From positions 1 through 12,435 of the forward strand of contig NZ_CALNAT010000172.1 of assembly GCF_937873925.1 (NCBI RefSeq): a DNA stretch of 12,435 nucleotides, read 5' to 3'. Source of the DNA: an uncultured Proteiniphilum sp. GTDB lineage: Bacteria; Bacteroidota; Bacteroidia; Bacteroidales; Dysgonomonadaceae. Positions 6,005-12,435 of the stretch are shown here, piece after piece; position 1 is the stretch's first letter; each line of letters starts with the position of its first letter. The translations under genes and the position numbers were made by a program. The notes under the pieces are model-generated. The model made no database searches and had not been told where the DNA came from. It saw nothing but the letters and a program-made list of their open reading frames with translations.

Positions 6005-6966
6005 TGGCAAAAGGCGGAGAGGAAAGCGGTAAGAGGGGGTTGCAGGGGCTGGTTGTCAGGAATACCGGGAACTCTTATCTGGTACGCGATGATGACGGTA
6101 ACGATATCATTGGGATAGCAAAAGGGAATCTGAGGCTCAAAGGGATCCGGAGCACAAGTCCCATTGTGGTGGGCGACAGGGTCTTTATGGATCGGAACCC
6201 CGACGGCACCGCTTTTATCACTGATATTGCGGAACGGAAGAATTACATCGTCCGCAAAGCTTCCAACCTCTCTAAATACTCACATATCCTGGCTGCCAAT
6301 ATCGACCTGGCATTTCTTTGCATCACCGTGAGTCATCCCGAGACCACAACAGTGTTCATCGACCGGTTCCTGGTCACTGCCGAAGCCTATTCAGTTCCGG
6401 TATACCTCATTTTTAACAAGATCGATCTCTATGATGAAGAGGAGCATGGATACCTGGATGCATTGATACACCTCTATTCCACGATCGGTTACCGGTGTTT
6501 GAAAACTTCGATAGTGACGAGTGAAGGAAAAGACCAATTAGAGGCGCTTGCCGAAGGAAAAACAGTCCTGCTGGCAGGGCATTCGGGAGTAGGGAAATCG
6601 AGTATCGTCAATCTTTTGGTGGGAGATGAGGCGCAAAAGGTGAGTGAGATATCCGGTTATCATCACAAAGGGATGCATACCACCACTTTTTCGGAAATGA
6701 TCGAATTGAAGAACGGCGGATTCCTGATCGACACCCCAGGCATCAAGGGGTTCGGTACCATCGACATGAGCCGGGCTGAGGTGTCCCACTATTTCCCTGA
6801 GATATTCACGGTTTCGAAAAATTGCAAATACAACAACTGCCTGCATCTCAACGAACCCGGCTGTGCTGTGGTGGAGGCGGTGGCAAATCACCATATCAGT
6901 GAAAGCCGCTACCATTCATACCTGAATATACTGGAAGACATTGAAGAAGGAAAATACCGGTTATGA
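6004..6966 (+). CDS. rsgA: small ribosomal subunit biogenesis GTPase RsgA
   Basis: RsgA is a circularly permuted GTPase that helps late maturation of the 30S subunit. An N-terminal OB-fold domain (residues about 12-75) precedes GTPase motifs in the permuted order: G4 NKID (138-141), G1 GHSGVGKSS (192-200), the switch region HTTT (225-228) and G3 DTPG (243-246). The C-terminal zinc motif has C274, C279, H281 and C287. The length of 320 residues is normal. I chose ATG at 6004, which overlaps the frr stop by one base; a TTG directly before it is in frame but less likely. The end overlaps the cls start by four bases (ATGA). Confidence 0.97.
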   Translation: MAKGGEESGKRGLQGLVVRNTGNSYLVRDDDGNDIIGIAKGNLRLKGIRSTSPIVVGDRVFMDRNPDGTAFITDIAERKNYIVRKASNLSKYSHILAANIDLAFLCITVSHPETTTVFIDRFLVTAEAYSVPVYLIFNKIDLYDEEEHGYLDALIHLYSTIGYRCLKTSIVTSEGKDQLEALAEGKTVLLAGHSGVGKSSIVNLLVGDEAQKVSEISGYHHKGMHTTTFSEMIELKNGGFLIDTPGIKGFGTIDMSRAEVSHYFPEIFTVSKNCKYNNCLHLNEPGCAVVEAVANHHISESRYHSYLNILEDIEEGKYRL

Positions 6967-8354
6967 ATATACAACTGAACAGTACACTGCTTCTGATCAT
7001 CGAGACACTCTACCTGCTCACTGTGGCAAGTATCGTAGTGGTGGTGATTTCGGAAAACCGGAATCCCATCAAAACAGTGGCATGGGTACTGGCGGTGGTT
7101 TTCCTTCCTTTTATCGGTATTATCTGGTATGCCTTCTTCGGACAGGACGCCACCAAAAAACAAGTGATCTCCAGACGGATGTACAGTAAACTGAAGAAGC
7201 GCCCGCTCGACGGGATGGAGACCGTGGTAGAACACACTTTCCCCGAAGGGCATACTAACCTTATCCGTCTGCTGCAAAATCTGGATTATACTCCTTTACT
7301 GGGAGGAAATGATGTGAAGCTGTTCACCTGTGGGGAGGATAAATTTGAAAATCTCTTTGCCGATATCGAGAAGGCGGAAAAACATATCCATATAGAGTAT
7401 TATGTGCTGCTCGACGACGAACTGGGTCTCAAATTCCAGCAGGCGCTTATCCGCAAGGCAAAAGAAGGACTGGAGATACGTATCATTTACGACAGTTTCG
7501 GGTCGCGGAAAGCAAAGAGAAAATTCTTTGAGGATTTCCGGAAAGCGGGAATCGAAACCGAACCTTTTTTAAAGTTGAGCCTCTCGGCACTAACTTCGAG
7601 GCTCAATTACCGGACACACCGTAAGATAGTGGTCATCGACGGGCGGATAGGCTATGTGGGCGGAATGAATGTTGCCGACCGTTATCTGAAAGGTTTTGAC
7701 TGGGGATGCTGGCGCGATACCCATGCCCGGATCGAGGGTAAGGGAGTGCAGGGATTGCAGTCGGTCTTTCTGATCGATTGGTATTTCGTATCGCAGACGC
7801 TGATCACGTCACGCGACTATTTTCCTGTGCTGGAAAATTATGGGGAATGTCCCATGCAGATAGTGAACAGCGGCCCTTTAAGTGTATATAACGAGATCTC
7901 TTACGGGATTATGCAGGCCATTTATGATGCCCGCAAATCTATCTTTATCCAGACTCCCTATTTCCTGCCTCCTGATGCGATGATCGACGCACTACAGGCG
8001 GCTGCCACCAGAGGCGTCGATGTGAGGGTCATGATGTCCAAACGATCCGATATGATGCTGGAAAGCGGAGTGAAAGTATATATGTACCACAAAGGATTTC
8101 TGCATTCCAAGATGATGGTGTTCGACGGTTCGCTTACTTTGGTCGGGTCTGCCAATTTCGATTCACGTAGTTTCGAGCAGAATTTTGAAGTGGAAGCATT
8201 TATTTATGATAAAAAACTGGGAATGCAGGCCGGCGATATCTTTGTCGAAGATCAGCGCTTTTCAGAGACGGTTTCTATGAGGGAATGGTCTAATCGCCCT
8301 GTATTGAAGCGCTTTATAGAATCGTTTATGCGGCTTTTCGCCCCCCTGTTGTAA
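6963..8354 (+). CDS. cls: cardiolipin synthase, two-HKD phospholipase D type
   Basis: The enzyme makes cardiolipin in the inner membrane from phosphatidylglycerol. Two N-terminal membrane segments (residues about 7-29 and 37-59) are followed by two phospholipase D domains with complete HxKxxxxD motifs: H219/K221/D226, then GGMN, and H381/K383/D388, then GSANFD. The C-terminus ends FMRLFAPLL, as in other ClsA-like proteins. At 463 residues it is a little short. Compared from memory with related enzymes, about 13-15 residues seem to be missing between RSD (361-363) and MLESGVK (365-371), where relatives have a helix containing an S-x-S-Y motif. The frame is intact and both active-site motifs are present, so activity is plausible but not certain. 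The ATG overlaps the rsgA stop by four bases. Confidence 0.93.
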   Translation: MNIQLNSTLLLIIETLYLLTVASIVVVVISENRNPIKTVAWVLAVVFLPFIGIIWYAFFGQDATKKQVISRRMYSKLKKRPLDGMETVVEHTFPEGHTNLIRLLQNLDYTPLLGGNDVKLFTCGEDKFENLFADIEKAEKHIHIEYYVLLDDELGLKFQQALIRKAKEGLEIRIIYDSFGSRKAKRKFFEDFRKAGIETEPFLKLSLSALTSRLNYRTHRKIVVIDGRIGYVGGMNVADRYLKGFDWGCWRDTHARIEGKGVQGLQSVFLIDWYFVSQTLITSRDYFPVLENYGECPMQIVNSGPLSVYNEISYGIMQAIYDARKSIFIQTPYFLPPDAMIDALQAAATRGVDVRVMMSKRSDMMLESGVKVYMYHKGFLHSKMMVFDGSLTLVGSANFDSRSFEQNFEVEAFIYDKKLGMQAGDIFVEDQRFSETVSMREWSNRPVLKRFIESFMRLFAPLL

Positions 8355-8432
8355 CGTGTGTTGCTGTGGAGACGGAACTATTTCGATAAGGACTTGAAAT
8401 AGGGCAATAAAACTTGAAAAAGTATAAATTGT

Positions 8433-8972
8433 ATGGAACGAATTTTTATTGTAGGTTATATGGGCTCCGGCAAAACTACCATAGGAAAACGACTGGCCAG
8501 GTCGTTTTCACTCTCTTTTGTCGATCTGGATGCCTATATCGAGAATAAATATCGTAAAACGGTTCCCGTTCTCTTTGCGGAGAAAGGGGAGGAGGGTTTT
8601 CGGAAAATAGAGAGCCAGGTTCTCAGAGAAGTGGCCGAATTTGAAAATATAGTGATTTCTACAGGTGGGGGGACTCCCTGTTTTTTCGACAATATGGAGG
8701 TGATGAACCGTGCCGGCGTTACCATTTACCTTGAAGCCCATCCCGAAGAACTTGCTGACCGTCTTCTGGCGTCAAAAACCGTCCGGCCGCTCATTGCCGG
8801 GAAGCCGAAGGAGGAACTTATTCCCTTTATTACGGAACATTTAGCCCGCAGGGAGTGTTATTACAATAAAGCGCAGATCGTTTACCATATAGACCGCATG
8901 ATCACGAAAGAGGAAATTCATTTAACGGTGCGCGGTATCAAGGAACAATTAAAAAACAGAAGGACTCAATGA
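8433..8972 (+). CDS. aroK: shikimate kinase
   Basis: AroK phosphorylates shikimate at the 3-position with ATP on the way to chorismate and aromatic amino acids. The Walker A loop GYMGSGKTT is at residues 8-16. D31 and D33 (VDLDAYIE) bind Mg and shikimate, F56-R57 and GGG (78-80) bind shikimate, and RPL (118-120) marks the lid region. R139/R140 lie in the adenine/substrate-binding helix. The 179-residue length is typical. A 78-bp gap follows cls. It holds a 7-bp inverted repeat (CTATTTC 8378-8384, GAAATAG 8396-8402) without a U run, and I saw no -7 promoter match. The stop overlaps the ald start by four bases (ATGA). Confidence 0.96.
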   Translation: MERIFIVGYMGSGKTTIGKRLARSFSLSFVDLDAYIENKYRKTVPVLFAEKGEEGFRKIESQVLREVAEFENIVISTGGGTPCFFDNMEVMNRAGVTIYLEAHPEELADRLLASKTVRPLIAGKPKEELIPFITEHLARRECYYNKAQIVYHIDRMITKEEIHLTVRGIKEQLKNRRTQ

Positions 8973-10177
8973 TATACGATTCCCAAAAAAGCACCTCGTT
9001 TGTCGTGCGCGAACTACTGCAAAAAGTCGAAAAGCAGAGACCGTCCGTGGTGATTGGGGTTCCCCGGGAAAATCAGAAACTTGAGAAACGGCTGCCGCTG
9101 ACTCCCGAGACCGTGTCGTTGCTGGTAGAATCAGGTTACAGAGTGCTGGTTGAAGCGGGGGCAGGACTTACCATTAACTACACCGACAGTTACTACGCCG
9201 AATCGGGAGCCGAAATCGCCGACAGTGCCGAAGAGATTTTCCGGGCCGACCTGATCCTGAAAATATTACCTCCCACCCTGGAAGAGGTCACTATGATGCG
9301 GCCGCGGGCTTCCGTTTTTTCGTTTCTCCATATTCATCAATTGTCCGTTCCTCTGCTGGAATTGATGTCCGGGAAAAAGATCAACGCGCTGGCATATGAG
9401 CTTTTTTACGATAATACGGGTATATCCCCGTTTGTGACATCCATATCCGAGATCGAAGGTACTTATTCCATTGCCCTGGCGGCAGAACTGTTGAGCAATG
9501 CCCACGGTGGTAAAGGCATCTTGCTGGGAGGCATCCCCGGCGTATCACCTACCGAGGTAGTGGTTATCGGGGCGGGAGTAGCGGGGACCATGGCCGCGCG
9601 TACGGCGTTGGCGCTGGGAGCGTCGGTGAAGGTATTCGACAACGATATCAACAAGTTGCGCACTATCCGCCATGAACTGGGCCGGCCGGTGTTCACCTCC
9701 ACGTTCCAACCCAATGTGCTCAGGAATGTGTTCCGTTCTGCCGATGTGGTGATCGGCGCCATGCAATATATCAACAAAACCCACTTTTACCGCATTTCCA
9801 ATGACCTGATCAGGGAGATGAAACAAGGAGCCGTTATCATCGATGCGCGGATGGCGCAGGGAGGATGTTTCGAAACTACCATGGAAGCCTGCCTGCCCGG
9901 CCATCCGACAGTTTTTGAGAAATTCGGCGTATTACACTTCTGTGAGATGAGCCTCAGTTCGCGTGTAGCACGCACTGCTTCCATCGCCTTAAGCAATATT
10001 TTTATTTCGATGTTCTCCGCCATGGCCGATTGTGGGGGTACCGAGCATTTTGCCCGGTTCGACCGCGGCTTTGCTTCCGGTTTTTACATGTATGCCGGAA
10101 AGATGGTCAACCGGTATGTAGCCAATCATTTCAATTTACCCGTAACCGATATCGGCCTGTTTTTGCCTGGGTATTGA
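8969..10177 (+). CDS. ald: alanine dehydrogenase (AlaDH/PNT family)
   Basis: This enzyme probably interconverts L-alanine and pyruvate with NAD. The 402-residue protein has an extension of about 26 residues before the usual start of the fold (VVIGVPRE, 27-34), as I recall for Bacteroidota members. Residues matching the characterised active site are visible: R41 in KRLPLTPE, K98 in LILKILPP, and H121 in SFLHIHQL. The Rossmann loop GAGVAG is at 201-206 with an acidic residue, D224, ending the next strand (VKVFD), which favours NAD over NADP. The same superfamily includes the transhydrogenase alpha subunit, but no pntB-like gene follows and the sequence pattern is closer to Ald. The ATGA overlap with aroK suggests co-translation; a metabolic link between them is not obvious. 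Confidence 0.9.
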   Translation: MIYDSQKSTSFVVRELLQKVEKQRPSVVIGVPRENQKLEKRLPLTPETVSLLVESGYRVLVEAGAGLTINYTDSYYAESGAEIADSAEEIFRADLILKILPPTLEEVTMMRPRASVFSFLHIHQLSVPLLELMSGKKINALAYELFYDNTGISPFVTSISEIEGTYSIALAAELLSNAHGGKGILLGGIPGVSPTEVVVIGAGVAGTMAARTALALGASVKVFDNDINKLRTIRHELGRPVFTSTFQPNVLRNVFRSADVVIGAMQYINKTHFYRISNDLIREMKQGAVIIDARMAQGGCFETTMEACLPGHPTVFEKFGVLHFCEMSLSSRVARTASIALSNIFISMFSAMADCGGTEHFARFDRGFASGFYMYAGKMVNRYVANHFNLPVTDIGLFLPGY

Positions 10178-10196
10178 CACAAATAAAAACGAAATG

Positions 10197-10245
10197 GCAC
10201 TATTATAGTGCAAAAATACGAAAATATTGCACTGTGTGAGTGCAA
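10197..10245. repeat. cluster of palindromic GTGCA half-sites
   Basis: Two perfect palindromes lie in the gap between ald and the putative lipoprotein gene. One is GCACTAT-T-ATAGTGC (10197-10211, 7-bp arms, one central base). The other is TTGCACT-GTGTG-AGTGCAA (10227-10245, 7-bp arms, 5-nt spacer). The right arm of the first also matches the left arm of the second in inverted form (AGTGCAA at 10207-10213 with TTGCACT at 10227-10233), so there are four half-sites in 49 bp. Possible roles are an operator for the gene at 10261, or a hairpin ending the ald transcript, although no T run follows. Confidence 0.7.
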
Positions 10246-10260
10246 ATGTATTATATTGAT

Positions 10261-10827
10261 ATGATGAAACGATTCCTTAGCTATATGTTATTCCCTGTTA
10301 TTATGTTTATGTTTGTCAATTGCAATAAACAAAATAAAGAATCAAAAAATACTAAAGAAGAGATAATAAGGATATCTTCAGGTAACTTTCAAAAGTTAAT
10401 GAGTTCCTTTAAAAAGGAAAATTCTGATAACGTTCGTGCTTCCGATTATCCGGAATACTATGCTGGGGCATTTAGGGATTCTACAGGTAGGCTCGTTATT
10501 AATATTATAGGCGACTCATTAACGGCAAAAAGAGATATTATCGAGAGAATTGGTAATGAACATTTTCTCTTGCAGGAAAAAAAATATTCATATACCGAAT
10601 TAAGTCAAATAATGGATACAATTAATAGGTTTATGCTCAATAGCACGAATAAGAAAATAGTCGATGAGATAGAAATTCATGTAATTTCTTTGTTAGATAG
10701 AGAGAATAAAATAGTTGTCAGACTTGGTAATCTCAATGCTGAAAGCATAACCGCATTTAAAGAAAAAGTATATTATTCACCTGCAATACACTTTGCACAA
10801 TCCCCTGGAAGACCAAAACTTCATTGA
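10261..10827 (+). CDS. unrecognised putative lipoprotein, AT-rich
   Basis: A 188-residue protein that I cannot assign. The N-terminus MMKRFLSYMLFPVIMFMFVNC is a short basic region followed by a hydrophobic helix. It ends at a cysteine (residue 21) in the context F-V-N-C, a non-canonical lipobox. The next residues (NKQNKES) are basic, unlike the acidic surface-export signal of Bacteroidota lipoproteins, so a periplasmic location is more likely. The body has a predicted strand-rich stretch YPEYYAGAFRDSTGRLVINI (63-82), then helices (about 110-128), then a strand pair IEIHVISLLDRENKIVVRLG (137-156). This layout faintly recalls pro-regions of secreted bacterial proteases, but no protease domain follows. 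ATG at 10261 was chosen because the in-frame GTG at 10240 precedes the signal without adding to it. G+C is about 30% (128 of 420 bases counted by hand), far below its neighbours, suggesting recent acquisition. Confidence 0.75.
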   Translation: MMKRFLSYMLFPVIMFMFVNCNKQNKESKNTKEEIIRISSGNFQKLMSSFKKENSDNVRASDYPEYYAGAFRDSTGRLVINIIGDSLTAKRDIIERIGNEHFLLQEKKYSYTELSQIMDTINRFMLNSTNKKIVDEIEIHVISLLDRENKIVVRLGNLNAESITAFKEKVYYSPAIHFAQSPGRPKLH

Positions 10828-10957
10828 GGTAGTATCCCACGTTTCAATAGGTTCTTATTAGACTCTAATGGTAGTTCCTGCCACTGATTTTCCCTTCCTT
10901 GCCCAGACCATTAAGACCCCCATTCCCTTTATTTTCAGGCAAAAATAGAATTGAAAT
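10828..10957. other. convergent gap without a clear terminator
   Basis: This 130-bp gap lies between the convergent ends of the putative lipoprotein gene and the MATE gene. It contains a 13-nt palindrome ATTAGA-C-TCTAAT (10857-10869), whose one-base centre makes it a poor RNA hairpin, and pyrimidine-rich stretches (about 10888-10932). No stem with an adjoining U run was found on either strand. Confidence 0.5.
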
Positions 10958-12340
10958 TTACGACATTTTTGGGGTGGGTTCGGAAGACAGCCTTTTCTGC
11001 AGGATCAGGTACCAGGTAAACAGGATGATCCCTTTGAATATGGAGGTGACGGACAGGGCCCACCATACTCCGGTCACCCCCATCCGGGTGCCCAGTATCA
11101 GGGCGATAGGGATCCGTAACGTGTTGAAGACAATACTGATGATGGCGGGGGGAGTAGTTCTGCCCAAACCGTTGAACATACCTTGTGTAGTGATCTCCAG
11201 CATCATAAAGACCTGAGAGATCCCTATGATCAATAAATACTCACCCCCGGCCTCGTAGGCTGCTTTTTCGGGTACGAAAACAGAAAAGATCCCTTCTCCG
11301 TATAGCACAAATGCCAGTGTTACCGTGATCCCCAATGCTCCCATCATCATCAAAGTGTAACGGAAAGACCTGTTGGCGCGGTTTATCTTGTGGGCGGCAA
11401 AGTTCTGCGCCACAAAACTCCCCAGTGCGGTGGAAAATCCGGTGGAGGTATTCCATGTGATTCCTTCAATCTGTCCGCCGGTAGTCTGGCTGGTGATACC
11501 CAGATGTCCCCCGTACAGCGATGCTATGCGGGCCAGGTTCATATTGATGAATGCGAAATAGGTATTCATGGCGGCAACTGGCAGTCCTAATTTCAGGATA
11601 TTCAGGGTATACCTTCTACGTGGGCGGATCAGAAATGGGAATTTCCCCAACAATCCGTTCTTCCCTTTCAGGTGCCGTACAAACAGCAGAAGCACCACCC
11701 CCTGGGACAGGATGGTAGCCAGCGCCGCACCTTTTACTCCCATGACCGGGAAAGGACCTGCCCCGAAGATCAGCAGCGGATCCAGTACAATATTTAAAAC
11801 AAGGCCGGTAGCGTTGAAATAAAAAGGAATGTCACTCCGTCCGGAACCGATGTAGATGCCGGAAAAATTGAGAATCAGGAACATAATAGGGATCCCTAAG
11901 GAGATGATCCGCAGGTATCCGGTCGCTTCCATCGCAATCTCCTGTTCCAGTTTGTAAAAAGATATATAGGGGTGGGGGAAAAGAAGGAAAAATAAGCCGA
12001 AAACAAGCCCCAACAGTATGGCGATAGTGGTGGTATGGGAAGCATAGAGCGACGCCTGGTCTAATCGCCGGGCGCCGATGGATTGCCCGATGGAGATTTC
12101 GGCGGCTACCTTGGAAATAAGCGCCACCGAATTCATCATCCACATGAGCATCCCGACGGCACCTACTGCCGCGACCGATTGGCTGCCCAATCGCCCTATC
12201 CAGATGATGTCCACCAGATTGTAGGCCATCTGGATAAAGCTGATCGCCATCAATGGAAGGGCCAACGTGAGCAATTGCCGGAAAATACCTCCCCGGGTAA
12301 GATCGCGCACTGCAGATGTTTGTAAAGGATGAGATTCCAC
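10958..12340 (-). CDS. MATE family efflux transporter
   Basis: A 460-residue polytopic membrane protein of the MATE (NorM/DinF-like) family, which exports cationic drugs or metabolites in exchange for Na+ or H+. About twelve membrane segments can be read, in two similar halves. The first half begins LLTLALPLMAISFIQMAYNLVDIIWIG (from about residue 23), the usual N-terminal MATE motif. The second half begins LKLGLPVAAMNTYFAFINMN. A basic cytoplasmic loop rich in Lys and Arg separates the halves. The length is typical. The start is uncertain: GTG at 12340 has GAGGG six bases upstream, and TTG at 12346 is also in frame, with a stop codon shortly before it. The substrate is not predictable. The gene faces the plus-strand block, and its leader contains a terminator-like hairpin. 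Its 3' gap (10828-10957) shows no convincing terminator. Confidence 0.93.
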   Translation of the reverse strand: MESHPLQTSAVRDLTRGGIFRQLLTLALPLMAISFIQMAYNLVDIIWIGRLGSQSVAAVGAVGMLMWMMNSVALISKVAAEISIGQSIGARRLDQASLYASHTTTIAILLGLVFGLFFLLFPHPYISFYKLEQEIAMEATGYLRIISLGIPIMFLILNFSGIYIGSGRSDIPFYFNATGLVLNIVLDPLLIFGAGPFPVMGVKGAALATILSQGVVLLLFVRHLKGKNGLLGKFPFLIRPRRRYTLNILKLGLPVAAMNTYFAFINMNLARIASLYGGHLGITSQTTGGQIEGITWNTSTGFSTALGSFVAQNFAAHKINRANRSFRYTLMMMGALGITVTLAFVLYGEGIFSVFVPEKAAYEAGGEYLLIIGISQVFMMLEITTQGMFNGLGRTTPPAIISIVFNTLRIPIALILGTRMGVTGVWWALSVTSIFKGIILFTWYLILQKRLSSEPTPKMS

Positions 12341-12357
12341 CGGCAACCCTCTTTATT

Positions 12358-12391
12358 AAAAAAGGAAGTAACCTTTGACGTTACTCCCTTT
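12358..12391 (-). terminator. intrinsic-terminator-like hairpin in the MATE leader
   Basis: AAAGG-A-AGTAAC (12361-12372) pairs with GTTACT-C-CCTTT (12380-12391): 11 base pairs with one A-C mismatch around a 7-nt loop. On the minus strand the 3' arm runs directly into six U (12363 down to 12358), the form of a rho-independent terminator. On the plus strand seven T occur at 12399-12405, but seven bases beyond the stem. It lies only about 15-25 bases upstream of the MATE start codon. It is either the end of a minus-strand gene outside the window or an attenuator for the MATE gene. Confidence 0.7.
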
Positions 12392-12435
12392 GATTCTCTT
12401 TTTTTAGATAAGAGGAAGAGGAGACTTCCGGTGGT

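Noticed and set aside
6538..6915. Minus-strand open frame opposite rsgA, and similar frames opposite pyrH, ald and cls
   Set aside because: These are explained by codon bias of the real genes; none shows a domain or a sensible start context.
8969..10177. ald considered as an NAD(P) transhydrogenase alpha subunit
   Set aside because: There is no transhydrogenase beta gene nearby and the Arg, Lys and His positions and overall pattern fit alanine dehydrogenase better.
10261..10827. AT-rich gene considered as part of an insertion sequence or prophage
   Set aside because: No transposase, integrase, terminal inverted repeats or target duplication could be found on either side.
10828..10887. Possible continuation of the putative lipoprotein past its TGA, open for 19 further codons
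   Set aside because: The extra translation shows no recognisable motif and such a short open run is expected by chance; there is no evidence for readthrough or a frameshift.

Overview
The window looks like chromosomal DNA from a member of the Bacteroidota, most likely the order Bacteroidales. The evidence is the set of protein variants (a roughly 400-residue alanine dehydrogenase, a TadA–small RHH protein–YraN neighbourhood, a Gfo/Idh/MocA oxidoreductase), several copies of the Bacteroidota -7 promoter element TAnnTTTG in intergenic positions, weak or absent Shine-Dalgarno sequences, and degenerate 7-nt intergenic repeats. A family such as Dysgonomonadaceae is a guess from gene order and base composition. 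No rRNA, tRNA, CRISPR array, transposase or integrase was found.

Layout. 1-970 (+) is the C-terminal part of a Gfo/Idh/MocA oxidoreductase cut by the window edge; a bidirectional terminator (about 1020-1066) separates it from a convergent FMN reductase gene (1085-1633, -). An AT-rich gap of about 300 bp follows. Then comes a minus-strand pair, tadA (1933-2370) and a small ribbon-helix-helix-like protein (2458-2682), joined by a heptad-repeat spacer. Divergent from these runs a long plus-strand housekeeping series: yraN, a YjbR/MmcQ-family gene, birA (overlapping it by 17 bp), pyrH, frr, rsgA, cls, aroK and ald. frr-rsgA-cls and aroK-ald are linked by 1- or 4-bp stop/start overlaps.

After ald the DNA changes. 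A cluster of GTGCA half-sites (10197-10245) precedes an unrecognised putative lipoprotein gene (10261-10827) with about 30% G+C by hand count, against 55-65% in sampled lines of its neighbours. The window closes with a minus-strand MATE transporter (10958-12340). Its leader carries an intrinsic-terminator-like hairpin ending only 15-25 bases before the start codon.

Functionally the central block is core metabolism and translation: tRNA wobble editing (TadA), protein biotinylation (BirA), UMP phosphorylation (PyrH), ribosome recycling (Frr), 30S maturation (RsgA), cardiolipin synthesis (Cls), the shikimate pathway (AroK) and alanine/pyruvate interconversion (Ald). I do not see a convincing new multi-gene system. 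The points most worth a second look are the MATE leader hairpin, the AT-rich putative lipoprotein gene with its palindromic upstream region, the heptad spacers, and an apparent in-frame deletion in the second catalytic domain of Cls.
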